Positions 1-8,856 of a DNA stretch of 64,000 bases are shown here, in pieces. The stretch lies in contig JAGBQJ010000023.1 of assembly GCA_017632935.1 (NCBI GenBank), positions 62,001-126,000 of the forward strand. The letters are read 5' to 3'. Position 1 is the stretch's first letter, and the number at the start of each line of letters is the position of its first letter. The notes below the pieces were generated by a model. The model was not told the DNA's origin. It was given only the letters and a program-made list of their open reading frames with translations, and ran no database searches. A program made the translations under genes and the position numbers. Origin of the DNA: Bacteroidales bacterium. Lineage in GTDB: Bacteria; Bacteroidota; Bacteroidia; Bacteroidales; F082.

Positions 1-1409
1 AGAAAAGGTCCCGCTGTTGATGCAATAATGTTAATATCATTGGTATTCAATGCTTTTTTTAAGCACTCATCTTTCCCTGCATTATCTATTATAGGTCCAC
101 CATCAAATGACCATTTAACAATATCAAATTCTTTGAATTGGTGACGGCCACCCTTTGTTGGATTGTTAAATAGATGACGAAGTTGGTTTAACCATGCTCT
201 ATCATGACAAGTAATGAATAATTGCCAATCATAAAACTCTCGAAGAATATACGACATGAATTTTGTCCGAATGGTCGCATCGACACTTTGCAATACATCG
301 TCTAATACCAAGACTTTTTCCTGACCTTTTTCTGCGCTTACTCGAATCATTGAAATATATAACAGCAATATCATCAAATCATAATTTGCTTCACTAAAAA
401 TCTTCTCTGGTAGAATGCTTACTCCGTTAACTAGTGTGACCTCTATCTCGAATGAAGTAGTTGATTTGTTTGCAATAGATAGCTTTATGTTATCAACATA
501 ATCAGCATTTGTGATTTCTTTGAACGCATCGCTTAAATATTTACCCGACTTTTCATATGCATCGTTTAGAACGGTAAACTTTTGACTTTCATCCCAATCT
601 TTAACTGTTTTTGTAGAACTAATACTATGATTGAGACTTTTTATTTCTTCACTGATTTTGGATACATCTTGTGCAAGTTTTATGACTCTTTTGTAATCGT
701 TTGGATGTATCGTTTTTTTAATCATTTTTGCTTTAGAAAAAGCGAATTCTCCTATAGGTGCGACTTGTGATTTAATAAAAGCCAAGAAATTGTTATTAAA
801 GTTCTTATTAACCTCTTCTTTGGGGAGTTTTGTGATGTTAATTATTTCAGCAGACCATTCTTTTCTTTGAGATTTTAAACTTAATAATTTCTCCTTTAGT
901 TCTAACACTACAGGATCGTCTTCTACTTTTAATTTTGTATTGAAGTCATAAAAGAATTGACTAAGCAACAATTGCTTTCGTGCCACTTCGCACATATTGA
1001 ATGAAATAATATCATTCCTGCGCAATACAATAGGTGAGTATTTGTATTCAGGAAGAAAGTCTTCAGGAATGCGCTGATATGTAATTAGGTTCATCTTTTC
1101 ATCATACCCAAAAACAATAGATCGGTTGTTTATAATCCCATTATCAAATTCGATTGTTGTAATAGCATCTTTGTAATCAACGTAAGACATACATTGTGCA
1201 CTAGGTCTTCTGAAAATTAGTATCTTTTCAGACCTTTCAATTCTTCCTTGCAAATTATATTCAATAGCATCTACAATTGAAGATTTACCACTTCCATTCC
1301 CACCATAGATTATGGCAGAACATACATTTCCCTTTTTATCTCGAAAATCCAATGAGCAATGTCTTGGAATCCCTCTAAAACTCTCAATATCAATTTTTGC
1401 AATTCTCAT
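1..1409 (-). CDS. SMC/ABC-type AAA ATPase, C-terminus cut by window edge
   Basis: Translation from ATG at 1409 stays open for 469 codons and runs off the left edge. Residues 36-44 form a Walker A motif (GGNGSGKSS) directly after an N-terminal strand of the RecF/SMC type. Around residues 360-375 lies a Walker B with LVLDDVLQSVD, followed about 30 residues later by TCHD, the usual H-loop position. The ABC signature before Walker B is degenerate (FSEANYD). The middle is helical and charged, as expected for a short coiled coil. No TOPRIM or HNH motif is visible in the part seen. It lies 11 bp after a WYL regulator gene and is probably co-transcribed with it. Such ATPases serve in anti-phage systems and in DNA repair; which applies here depends on the unseen gene to the left. 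The ATPase assignment is firm, the role is inferred. Confidence 0.8.
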   Translation of the reverse strand, partial: MRIAKIDIESFRGIPRHCSLDFRDKKGNVCSAIIYGGNGSGKSSIVDAIEYNLQGRIERSEKILIFRRPSAQCMSYVDYKDAITTIEFDNGIINNRSIVFGYDEKMNLITYQRIPEDFLPEYKYSPIVLRRNDIISFNMCEVARKQLLLSQFFYDFNTKLKVEDDPVVLELKEKLLSLKSQRKEWSAEIINITKLPKEEVNKNFNNNFLAFIKSQVAPIGEFAFSKAKMIKKTIHPNDYKRVIKLAQDVSKISEEIKSLNHSISSTKTVKDWDESQKFTVLNDAYEKSGKYLSDAFKEITNADYVDNIKLSIANKSTTSFEIEVTLVNGVSILPEKIFSEANYDLMILLLYISMIRVSAEKGQEKVLVLDDVLQSVDATIRTKFMSYILREFYDWQLFITCHDRAWLNQLRHLFNNPTKGGRHQFKEFDIVKWSFDGGPIIDNAGKDECLKKALNTNDINIIASTAGPF

Positions 1410-1420
1410 ATTTATTTGGT

Positions 1421-2443
1421 TTATATTGTTTTACATTCTTTATCTTTGTATTTTCTCGCTAATCTTTCAATTTTCTCTCCAATTTTTAGCCGAAGGCTTT
1501 CAGGCGCAAGCACTTCTACATCGTCGCCGAAACTGAGAATGGCACTTTCCAATTCATTGTTAATTCGTACTTTTAACCTTACCACCCTGTATTCCTCGGT
1601 TGCCTTGTCTTTCAGTTCGGTCTGCGACCAGTGAATAGGCTTTGTGGCAATGTAAGGATACCGCTTCGCATCGACACGCAACATGACTTCCTCGATGGGA
1701 TGGTCGGGAAACACGGTTACGCCAACCGAATTCTCGAAATAGTCTTCCAAATCCACCTCGGATTCAATGAATGGAATTCGCAACGTTTTTATGGAATCAA
1801 TTCTGTCAATGGCCAAAACTGAAAGGTCGTCGAAACCTTCTGTTTGGGCCACGAGAAACCACCTGTCGTTGTATTGCTTTAGGTAATACGGATGTATGTT
1901 CATGCTCCGTTCGGTCTTGCCGAATGGCTTGTACAAAATGCTCAGCGGCTGCTTGTTGATAATGGCACCCAACAAGGCTTGAAAATGCCCGATGCCCACC
2001 AAGTCAGCATTGTTTTGGAACTCGACAAACCTTTTGTCACCTTCCAAGCCATTACCGTTCTCGATTTGTGAGAGTAGGGTGAGCATCCATTGATATTGTG
2101 GAATGTCATCGTATTGTGACAACATTGCGATTGTTTTCTTCAACATTTCTTTTTCCTCATCGTCAAGCGTCACCATCGGCAAAGAAAACGAGACATCGGC
2201 ATACCTGTAAAGCCGCCTTTTGCCGCTTTTGAAAGACTCGTCAAGTTCAATATTATAAGGTGGTTCCTGCAAGCGTTGAATGTCGGCACGAAGTGTTCTT
2301 TCGCTTATGGGCTGGCAATCATGCTTTTCCAGTTCGCGGTTTACGGCATCAAGTAGAGCATTGATGTCAAACTCGCGATGTGCATTTCTGAAACAGCGGT
2401 TCAACACCCTATATCGAATCAAAACTTGTCTATCTACTGGCAT
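1421..2443 (-). CDS. WYL-domain transcriptional regulator
   Basis: A 340-residue protein. Residues ~1-80 form a winged-helix DNA-binding region (SERTLRADIQRL looks like the recognition helix). A WYL ligand-binding domain covers ~150-225, with RWFLVA at 194-199 in place of the canonical W-Y-L core, and a C-terminal extension of the WCX type follows. WYL proteins bind nucleic acid or nucleotide ligands and often control phage-defence loci (BrxR and relatives). The gene is the first of a two-gene minus-strand unit with the ATPase 11 bp downstream. A TAATTTTG -7 element lies 22 bp before the start. The family call is confident; the defence role is inferred from context. Confidence 0.85.
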   Translation of the reverse strand: MPVDRQVLIRYRVLNRCFRNAHREFDINALLDAVNRELEKHDCQPISERTLRADIQRLQEPPYNIELDESFKSGKRRLYRYADVSFSLPMVTLDDEEKEMLKKTIAMLSQYDDIPQYQWMLTLLSQIENGNGLEGDKRFVEFQNNADLVGIGHFQALLGAIINKQPLSILYKPFGKTERSMNIHPYYLKQYNDRWFLVAQTEGFDDLSVLAIDRIDSIKTLRIPFIESEVDLEDYFENSVGVTVFPDHPIEEVMLRVDAKRYPYIATKPIHWSQTELKDKATEEYRVVRLKVRINNELESAILSFGDDVEVLAPESLRLKIGEKIERLARKYKDKECKTI

Positions 2444-2465
2444 GATAATGTTCTTTCTGTGGTGA

Positions 2466-2473
2466 CAAAATTA
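2466..2473 (-). promoter_or_regulatory. -7 promoter element of the WYL gene
   Basis: On the minus strand this reads TAATTTTG, an exact match to the Bacteroidota -7 consensus TAnnTTTG, 22 bp before the WYL start codon. No clear -33 TTG was found. Confidence 0.5.
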
Positions 2474-2690
2474 CAGAAAAAAACAAATTAAGGATTACTT
2501 TTTGCCTCCTTTGCCGAAAAGAGATTCGCCACACTCTGAAAGGACATACAAAAAGCATCCGATAATAAACAAAAGCTTCATAGTGGTAAAAGTTTTGCTG
2601 CAAAATAATTGTCTATCCTTGCAGGTTTTCTGCATACTTGAAAAAGAGATAATGTTTATTTTTTTGTGGCTTCATTTTTCCCCTAGTTCG

Positions 2691-2829
2691 GTCGGATTTG
2701 CAATCCGACCGCATTGAACTTGCGGATTTGCAATCCGCTTAACAACAAAAAACAACATAAACATTTGATAAACATAAATTTATCGGATTACAAATCCTTA
2801 TATTCACAACCAGCGGATTGCAAATCCGC
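2691..2829. repeat. Cluster of REP-like palindromes (CGGATT-N3-AATCCG)
   Basis: This sits in the 429-bp gene-free stretch 2444-2872. Copies lie at 2691-2709 (8-bp arms), 2722-2738 (7-bp arms), 2784-2797 (degenerate) and 2813-2829 (7-bp arms). The first two have TGC at the centre and the last has GCA, so the outer copies are in inverted orientation, as in bacterial interspersed mosaic elements. REP palindromes of this kind are mobilised by RAYT transposases in many bacteria; none is encoded in this window. The rest of the interval is AT-rich with no recognisable gene. Confidence 0.75.
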
Positions 2830-2872
2830 CGGAACTAAAGCTAAAACCAAAAGTGAAATTATCAGGAAAGCT

Positions 2873-4651
2873 TTACAACTCCTCCGCAAATTTAATATCC
2901 TTCACATTAAGCTGCAGGTTGGTCTTGCCTTGCCAGGTGTTGTATTCCAAGTGGTAGCAGATGCTGAAAGGCTCGCCGTCGTGGATACGGTCGAAGAGGT
3001 CGCCTTTTTGGAATGCAATTCCCGAGAAAGGAGCCACACCAAGTTCGGCGTCGCCCACTTGCGACACGGTGAGTTTCAGATGACGGTGGCCTCCCACGGG
3101 ACGTGAACCACCTGCATCGATGACATTATCGGTCCAGAACACAGGAGCCATGTTGCCGGGACCGAAAGGCGCAAACTGGTTGAGGATGCGCATGAACTTG
3201 GGCGTGATGTCACTGAACTTGATTTTCAGGTCAACCTCAAGCTCGGGAACAAAGTCCTCGTCCACAAGATGTTCGCTGACGTATGCCTCGAAACGGCGGC
3301 GGAACTCGGGCAGGTTTTCGGGCTTCATCGACAGGCCAGCGGCATATTTGTGGCCGCCGAAGTGTTCGAGCAGGTCGGAGCAGTGGTCGATGGCGTCATA
3401 GATGTCGAAACTCCTGATGGAACGTGCCGAGCCCGTGACCAGGCCGTTGGCGCGAGTCAGGACGATGGTGGGACGGTAATAGTAATCGGTGAGGCGTGAA
3501 GCCACGATACCGATGACACCTCTGTGCCATTTTGAGTTAAAGACCACGGTACTTTTGGCGTCTTTCAGCTCTTGGTCGGCAGCAATCATATCCAAGGCTT
3601 CCTCGGTGATGCGGTTGTCGAACTCACGACGCTCGTCATTGAGGTCGTTGATGGAAGCAGCCAGTTTCTCAGCATGTTCCTTTTTGTCGGCAATGAGCAG
3701 GCGTACCGAGTCGGAGGCTTTGGCGATACGACCGGCAGCGTTGATGCGTGGCCCGATAAGGAATACCAAATCGCTAATAGTAAGCTCTCTCGTCAACACG
3801 CTTTCGTCTTCGTCAATCTGGTCTTCATCGCGACGGTAGATGTTGGCGTGTTGCAGGATGGCCTCGATGCCTGGACGGGGCTTCTTGTTGAGTTGCTTCA
3901 GTCCGAAATAGGCCAGCACACGGTTTTCACCCGTGATGGGCACGATGTCGGCGGCGATGCTCACGGCTAGTAAATCAATGAGCTCATACACCTGTTCAAT
4001 GGTGCCTAAACCTCTCATGGAGAGTGCAGTAACCAACTTGAAACCAACACCGCAGCCTGAGAGTTCGTCGTAAGGATAGTTACAATCGGGACGTTTGGCA
4101 TCGAGCACCGCCACGGCGTTGGGGATGACATCGCCGGCGCGGTGGTGGTCGCAAATGATGAAGTCGACGCCGCGTTCGTTGGCATAGTCGATGCGCTCAT
4201 TGGCCTTGATGCCACAGTCGAGGGCGATGACGAGCTTGAAGCCGTTTTCGGCCGCATAGTCAATGCCTTTGAAGGAGATGCCGTAACCCTCCTCATAGCG
4301 GTCGGGGATGTAGAACTCGATTTTTTTCTTCTTGAAGAAAGGCTTCAGGTAGGTGTAGACCACCGCCACGGCCGTTGTACCGTCCACGTCATAGTCGCCG
4401 TAAACCAGCACCTTCTCGCCGTCTTGGATAGCACGTAGCACACGGTCGACGGCTTTGTCCATGTCCTTCATGAGGAAGGGGTCATGGAGCAGGGAGAGAG
4501 AAGGACGGAAGAAGGTTTTGGCCTCTTCATAGTTGGTGATTCCGCGTTGGACAAGCAAAGTGGCAAGGTTCTCATCGATATTGAGCACCTTGACAATCTC
4601 GGCAACTTGCTGTTTGTCAACCGATTGATTTAAAATCCACTTCGTTTCCAT
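2873..4651 (-). CDS. recJ: Single-stranded-DNA-specific exonuclease RecJ
   Basis: 592 residues, normal length. RecJ degrades ssDNA 5' to 3' in recombination and mismatch repair. The DHH phosphoesterase motifs are all present: GDYDVDGTT at 85-93, DCG at 145-147 and CDHH at 167-170. The DHHA1 motif FGGHKYAAG lies near residue 430, and a C-terminal OB-type region follows. The start METKW is the first ATG of the frame. The gene stands alone on the minus strand, divergent from purH. Confidence 0.97.
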   Translation of the reverse strand: METKWILNQSVDKQQVAEIVKVLNIDENLATLLVQRGITNYEEAKTFFRPSLSLLHDPFLMKDMDKAVDRVLRAIQDGEKVLVYGDYDVDGTTAVAVVYTYLKPFFKKKKIEFYIPDRYEEGYGISFKGIDYAAENGFKLVIALDCGIKANERIDYANERGVDFIICDHHRAGDVIPNAVAVLDAKRPDCNYPYDELSGCGVGFKLVTALSMRGLGTIEQVYELIDLLAVSIAADIVPITGENRVLAYFGLKQLNKKPRPGIEAILQHANIYRRDEDQIDEDESVLTRELTISDLVFLIGPRINAAGRIAKASDSVRLLIADKKEHAEKLAASINDLNDERREFDNRITEEALDMIAADQELKDAKSTVVFNSKWHRGVIGIVASRLTDYYYRPTIVLTRANGLVTGSARSIRSFDIYDAIDHCSDLLEHFGGHKYAAGLSMKPENLPEFRRRFEAYVSEHLVDEDFVPELEVDLKIKFSDITPKFMRILNQFAPFGPGNMAPVFWTDNVIDAGGSRPVGGHRHLKLTVSQVGDAELGVAPFSGIAFQKGDLFDRIHDGEPFSICYHLEYNTWQGKTNLQLNVKDIKFAEEL

Positions 4652-4853
4652 CCACGTAGTTTTGAATCGGTAAAAATAATAAGAAAAACAATACGGAAAA
4701 CGGGAATTTGTAGTTTATAATCAACTTTTCTTTTATAACATTCATTTTCAATACATTATTTTGACGATTTTTTTGGCGATTCTACATAACAATTTGTTTT
4801 TTATGAGGAGAAAAATTGTTGAAAAATTTGTTCAAAAAAAACGCTTTTTTGAC

Positions 4854-4884
4854 TTGCGCGGTGTGCATATTTTTGGTAATCTTG
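4854..4884 (+). promoter_or_regulatory. Promoter of purH
   Basis: TTG at 4854-4856 and TAATCTTG at 4877-4884 are separated by 20 bp. This matches the Bacteroidota -33/-7 arrangement with one mismatch in the -7 box. Confidence 0.55.
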
Positions 4885-4913
4885 CAGTTTAAAATCACCT
4901 AAATTTTCTTTCT

Positions 4914-6431
4914 TTGAAAAAGATTAGAACTGCTTTAATATCAGTATTTTATAAAACAGGCATCGATACCATTGTCGACTTGTTGAAGCAAAATGGAGTT
5001 CAAATCTACTCCACAGGGGGAACCTATGACTTCATCAAGTCGCTCGACCCTTCGGTGAAGACTGTCGAGTCGCTCACGGGCTATCCGTCCATCTTGGGCG
5101 GTCGCGTGAAGACCTTGCATCCCAAAGTGTTTGGCGGCATCCTGGGTCGCACCCAGCTGGAGTCGGATCAGAAGGAGATGCAGGAGTATGACATCCCGCC
5201 GTTCGACTTGGTCATCGTCGACCTCTATCCTTTCGAGGAGACCGTAGCCAAGACCGAAGACGCGACTGCCATCATTGAGAAGATTGACATCGGTGGTATC
5301 TCCCTCATCCGTGCTGGCGCGAAGAACTTCACCGATGTGCTTATCGTGCCTTCGCAGAAATACTACGGAGAACTCATCCAACTGCTCAAAGACCAACAGG
5401 GTGAGACCTCCATCGACGACCGCCGTCGTTTTGCCGCCTACGCCTTTGGTGTGAGCTCGCACTACGACAGTGCCATCATGAACTGGTTCACTAAAGACGA
5501 CGACACAAAGCCGCTACGCATCACCGAAGAAGAAGGTACCCCCTTGCGCTATGGAGAGAACCCTCACCAGCGTGGCACTTTCTACGGTGACCTCGACGCA
5601 ATGTTCGAAAAGCTGCATGGTAAGGAGTTGTCGTACAATAACCTGCTCGACTTAGACGCAGGCCTCAATCTCATCCGTGAGTTTGATGAGCCGACATTTG
5701 CCATCCTCAAGCACAACAACCCTTGTGGCATCGCTTGCCGCAAGACCGTGAAAGAGGCTTACCTTGCCGCTCTGGCTGGCGACCCTGTCTCAGCCTTCGG
5801 TGGCGTGCTGGTCTGCAACCATCCCATTGACCTTAAGACTGCTGAAGAGATCAATAAGCTCTTCATCGAAGTTATCGTGGCACCCAAGTATGAAGACGGC
5901 GTGCTCGACCTGCTCTTCTCGAAGAAGAACCGCGTGGTACTGCGCCTGAAGGCCGACCAATACAGACCCCAGACGGTGAAGACCGCCTTGAATGGCTACC
6001 TCGTGCAAGACCGCGACCTCCACACCGAGACCGCTGACGATTTCAAGGTCATCACCACCAAAGCACCGACTGCCGACGAGGTGGAAGACATGATTTTTGC
6101 CAACAAAATTGTGAAGCACAGCCGCTCGAACGCCATCGTCCTTGCCAAGGGCAAGCAACTCTTTGCCTCGGGTATCGGGCAGACTTCACGTGTGGATGCA
6201 CTTCGCCAAGCCATCGAGAAAGCCCGTTCATTCAATTTTGACCTCAAAGGAGCTGTATTGGCCTCTGATGCGTTCTTCCCCTTCAAGGACTGCGTTGAGC
6301 TGGCCCATGAGGCAGGCATCACCGCCATCGTGCAACCCGGCGGCTCGGTGCGCGACCAAGAATCCATTGACTGCTGCAACGAAAACGGCATCAGCATGGT
6401 ATTTACCGGATATAGACATTTTAGACATTAA
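4914..6431 (+). CDS. purH: Bifunctional AICAR transformylase / IMP cyclohydrolase
   Basis: 505 residues. Catalyses the last two steps of IMP synthesis. The N-terminal MGS-like cyclohydrolase domain (1-~190) carries GGRVKTLHP at 62-70. The C-terminal transformylase domain carries KHNNPCG with K266 and H267, the same numbering as the catalytic pair of the well-studied enzyme. The only plausible start is TTG at 4914, because no ATG or GTG precedes the conserved N-terminus in frame. There is no Shine-Dalgarno sequence, which is common in this phylum. mreB follows 35 bp later across a CAACTGA repeat. Confidence 0.97.
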   Translation: MKKIRTALISVFYKTGIDTIVDLLKQNGVQIYSTGGTYDFIKSLDPSVKTVESLTGYPSILGGRVKTLHPKVFGGILGRTQLESDQKEMQEYDIPPFDLVIVDLYPFEETVAKTEDATAIIEKIDIGGISLIRAGAKNFTDVLIVPSQKYYGELIQLLKDQQGETSIDDRRRFAAYAFGVSSHYDSAIMNWFTKDDDTKPLRITEEEGTPLRYGENPHQRGTFYGDLDAMFEKLHGKELSYNNLLDLDAGLNLIREFDEPTFAILKHNNPCGIACRKTVKEAYLAALAGDPVSAFGGVLVCNHPIDLKTAEEINKLFIEVIVAPKYEDGVLDLLFSKKNRVVLRLKADQYRPQTVKTALNGYLVQDRDLHTETADDFKVITTKAPTADEVEDMIFANKIVKHSRSNAIVLAKGKQLFASGIGQTSRVDALRQAIEKARSFNFDLKGAVLASDAFFPFKDCVELAHEAGITAIVQPGGSVRDQESIDCCNENGISMVFTGYRHFRH

Positions 6432-6462
6432 ACAACTGAACAACTGACAACTAACAACTGAA
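6431..6462. repeat. CAACTGA-type simple repeat between purH and mreB
   Basis: Four near-identical units (AACAACTGA, ACAACTGA, CAACTAA, CAACTGA) fill almost the whole spacer and overlap the purH stop codon. It resembles the other low-complexity spacers in this window at 7490, 21775 and 27661. Confidence 0.6.
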
Positions 6463-6466
6463 GATT

Positions 6467-7489
6467 ATGGGAGCATTTTCATTCCTCAACAAAGAAATCG
6501 CTATTGACCTCGGTACGGCCAACACGATCATCATATACAACGACAAAGTGGTCGTTGACGAGCCCTCTATCGTAGCCCTGCAGCGCGACACGAAGAAGAT
6601 TATCGCTGTGGGCAAGCGTGCTATGATGATGCACGGCAAGACCCACGAGAACATCAAGACCATCCGCCCGTTGCGCGACGGCGTTATCGCCGACTTCCAG
6701 GCCGCAGAATACATGATGCGTGAGATGATCAAGATGATCAATTTCAAGAACACCCTGTTCCCACCCAGCCTGAAGATGGTCATTTGCATCCCTTCGGGTA
6801 TCACCGAGGTGGAAGAGCGCGCCGTGAAGGACTCGGCCGAGCAGGCTGGCGCCAAGGAAGTGCGTCTGATCCATGAGCCTATGGCTGCCGCTATCGGTAT
6901 CGGCATCGACGTGCTTGAGCCGACAGGTAACATGATTATCGACATCGGTGGTGGTACCTCCGAAATCGCCGTCATCGCCTTGGGTGGCATCGTTAACAAC
7001 AAGTCTATCCGCATCGCTGGCGACGACTTCACCGCCGACATCGAAGAATACATGCGCAAGCAGCACAACATCATCGTGGGTGAGCGCACCGCCGAACGCA
7101 TCAAGATCGAAGTCGGTGCCGCTATCCCGCAGCTCGACAATCCGCCTGATGACTACGCCGTGCAAGGCCGCGACATGCTGACCGGTATCCCGAAGGAAAT
7201 CCGTGTCAACTATGCCGAGATTGCGCACTGCCTCGACAAGAGCATCATGAAGATCGAGACAGCCGTGCTGAACGCTTTGGAGCAGACCCCGCCTGAGCTG
7301 TCGGCCGACATCTACCGTACGGGCATCTACCTCACTGGTGGTGGTGCCTTGCTGCGTGGCCTCGACAAGCGTCTCAATGCTAAGACCAAGTTGCCCATCC
7401 ACGTGGCCGAAGACCCGCTACGCGCCGTCGCCCGTGGTACTGGCATCGCCCTGAAGAACTTCGACAGATTCACATTCCTGATTAAATAA
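6467..7489 (+). CDS. mreB: Rod-shape-determining protein MreB
   Basis: 340 residues, the family's usual length. Actin-fold ATPase that forms filaments under the inner membrane and guides lateral wall synthesis. Phosphate 1 motif DLGTANT is near residue 14, the phosphate 2 region MIIDIGGGTSEIAVI near 156-170, and the adenosine motif TGGGALLRGL near 290. First gene of mreBCD; mreC begins 14 bp after the stop. Confidence 0.98.
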   Translation: MGAFSFLNKEIAIDLGTANTIIIYNDKVVVDEPSIVALQRDTKKIIAVGKRAMMMHGKTHENIKTIRPLRDGVIADFQAAEYMMREMIKMINFKNTLFPPSLKMVICIPSGITEVEERAVKDSAEQAGAKEVRLIHEPMAAAIGIGIDVLEPTGNMIIDIGGGTSEIAVIALGGIVNNKSIRIAGDDFTADIEEYMRKQHNIIVGERTAERIKIEVGAAIPQLDNPPDDYAVQGRDMLTGIPKEIRVNYAEIAHCLDKSIMKIETAVLNALEQTPPELSADIYRTGIYLTGGGALLRGLDKRLNAKTKLPIHVAEDPLRAVARGTGIALKNFDRFTFLIK

Positions 7490-7512
7490 ATGCGGAATTA
7501 GGAATGCAGAAT
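7490..7512. repeat. Dispersed GAATGCAGAAT-type repeat overlapping the mreC start
   Basis: Two imperfect units (ATGCGGAATTAG, GAATGCAGAAT) fill the mreB-mreC spacer. The mreC start codon (7504) lies inside the second unit. Related copies are at 21775-21871 and 27661-27694. Confidence 0.6.
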
Positions 7513-8319
7513 CTTCGGCGTTTTATCCTGAAATATCACTTCATCATCTTGTTCATTCTGCTTGAGGTGATTTCCATTTTGCTGCTCGCCAACAGCCAAC
7601 GCTTTCATCGTAACCGTATGGTGAACACCACCAACGATGTCGTGGGTAAGGTATACGAGTGGAGTAGCGAGGTGGGTAACTATTTCCGCCTCAACAGTGC
7701 CAACAAGCAACTGGCCGAAGAGAACGCCATGCTCCGTCAACAGCTGTCTGTGGTTTATGATACCACCACTTGCACTTACGACATCATCAAAGGCGACACC
7801 TTATATAAATACATCCCCGCGCAGGTGGTCAACAACAGCACCAACCAAGTCAACAACTACATCATCATCAACAAGGGTGCAAAAGACGGCATTGAGCGCG
7901 ACATGAGTGTCATCTCCACCGATGGCATCGTGGGTGTGGTGACTGATGTCAGTCGCCATTATGCTTCCATCATGAGCCTGCTTCACAGCAAGTCGGTGGT
8001 GGGTGTGCGCTTCAAAAACAACCAGGAAATCGCAGGTCTGAAGTGGCAGACTAATAACTACCGTTACGGCATGGTAGAGGATATTCCCACCCACATCGTC
8101 TTGCAGAAAGGCGACACCATCGTGACCAGCTCCCATTCCAATATCTTCCCCGAAGACTTGATGGTGGGTACCGTAGAGGAATTTTATCCCACTGCCGTCG
8201 ACGCGTTGAACAAAGCCAAGATTCGTTATGCCACCGACTTTTCCACGTTGAGGCATGTGTATGTGATTAAGGATTTGCACAAACCCGAGCTTGATTCGCT
8301 CAAAGCCAGACTCCAATGA
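7504..8319 (+). CDS. mreC: Rod-shape-determining protein MreC
   Basis: 271 residues. A short cytoplasmic N-terminus is followed by one membrane segment (~10-28), a coiled coil (~55-90, NSANKQLAEENAMLRQQL) and a periplasmic beta domain (~105-260). The GAKDGIERDMSVISTDGIVGVV stretch is typical of MreC. It links MreB to periplasmic wall synthases. The ATG at 7504 lies inside a dispersed repeat, but no other start fits the N-terminal pattern. mreD starts one base after the stop codon. Confidence 0.95.
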   Translation: MQNLRRFILKYHFIILFILLEVISILLLANSQRFHRNRMVNTTNDVVGKVYEWSSEVGNYFRLNSANKQLAEENAMLRQQLSVVYDTTTCTYDIIKGDTLYKYIPAQVVNNSTNQVNNYIIINKGAKDGIERDMSVISTDGIVGVVTDVSRHYASIMSLLHSKSVVGVRFKNNQEIAGLKWQTNNYRYGMVEDIPTHIVLQKGDTIVTSSHSNIFPEDLMVGTVEEFYPTAVDALNKAKIRYATDFSTLRHVYVIKDLHKPELDSLKARLQ

Positions 8320-8320
8320 T

Positions 8321-8836
8321 ATGAACAAGACCGTGCTACAAATCATCCGTTTCGTCGTGCTCGTGCTCCTTCAGGTGCTGGTCATCAACCACATCCGACT
8401 TGGTGGGTATGTGCATCCTTATATTTACCTGATTTTCATTATGCTGTTGCCGTTCAGCACACCCAAATGGCAGTTTTTGGTGTTGGGTTTCGCTTTGGGT
8501 CTGTCTGTTGACTTGTTTACGGGTACACCTGGCCTTCATGCTGGCGCCACCACTTTGATGGCGTTTAGTCGTCCGTCCATTATCAAGTTGATTTCGGGCA
8601 ACCAGAAATTCGAAAACATCACAGAGCCCAATATCAGTCAGTTGGGCGGACTATGGTTTTTCCGCTACGCGCTGTTTTTGGTGCTCATCCATCATTTTGC
8701 GCTGTTTTTCCTTGAGTCATTCAGCTTCAGGCTCATCGGACAGGTCTTGCTGCGCATCCTGCTCAGCGTTCCCGTTTCCATCTTCCTCATCATGATGATC
8801 ATGTACATCTTCAAATCGGAAAAGAAAAGAGAATAA
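8321..8836 (+). CDS. mreD: Rod-shape-determining protein MreD
   Basis: 171 residues from ATG at 8321, which follows the mreC stop by one base; an upstream TTG at 8291 in the same frame would overlap mreC and is less likely. The protein is almost entirely hydrophobic with about five membrane segments and the loop GLSVDLFTGTPGLHAGATTLMAF, which is characteristic of MreD. Third gene of the mreBCD operon. Confidence 0.92.
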   Translation: MNKTVLQIIRFVVLVLLQVLVINHIRLGGYVHPYIYLIFIMLLPFSTPKWQFLVLGFALGLSVDLFTGTPGLHAGATTLMAFSRPSIIKLISGNQKFENITEPNISQLGGLWFFRYALFLVLIHHFALFFLESFSFRLIGQVLLRILLSVPVSIFLIMMIMYIFKSEKKRE

Positions 8837-8856
8837 ATATAAACAACTGATTTACA

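Noticed and set aside
2714..3106. A 130-codon open frame on the plus strand
   Set aside because: Its first part is translated REP palindromes and the rest is antisense to the end of recJ.
6451..7402. Long minus-strand open frames opposite mreB
   Set aside because: Antisense shadows of a highly conserved gene with GC-rich third positions; no independent support.
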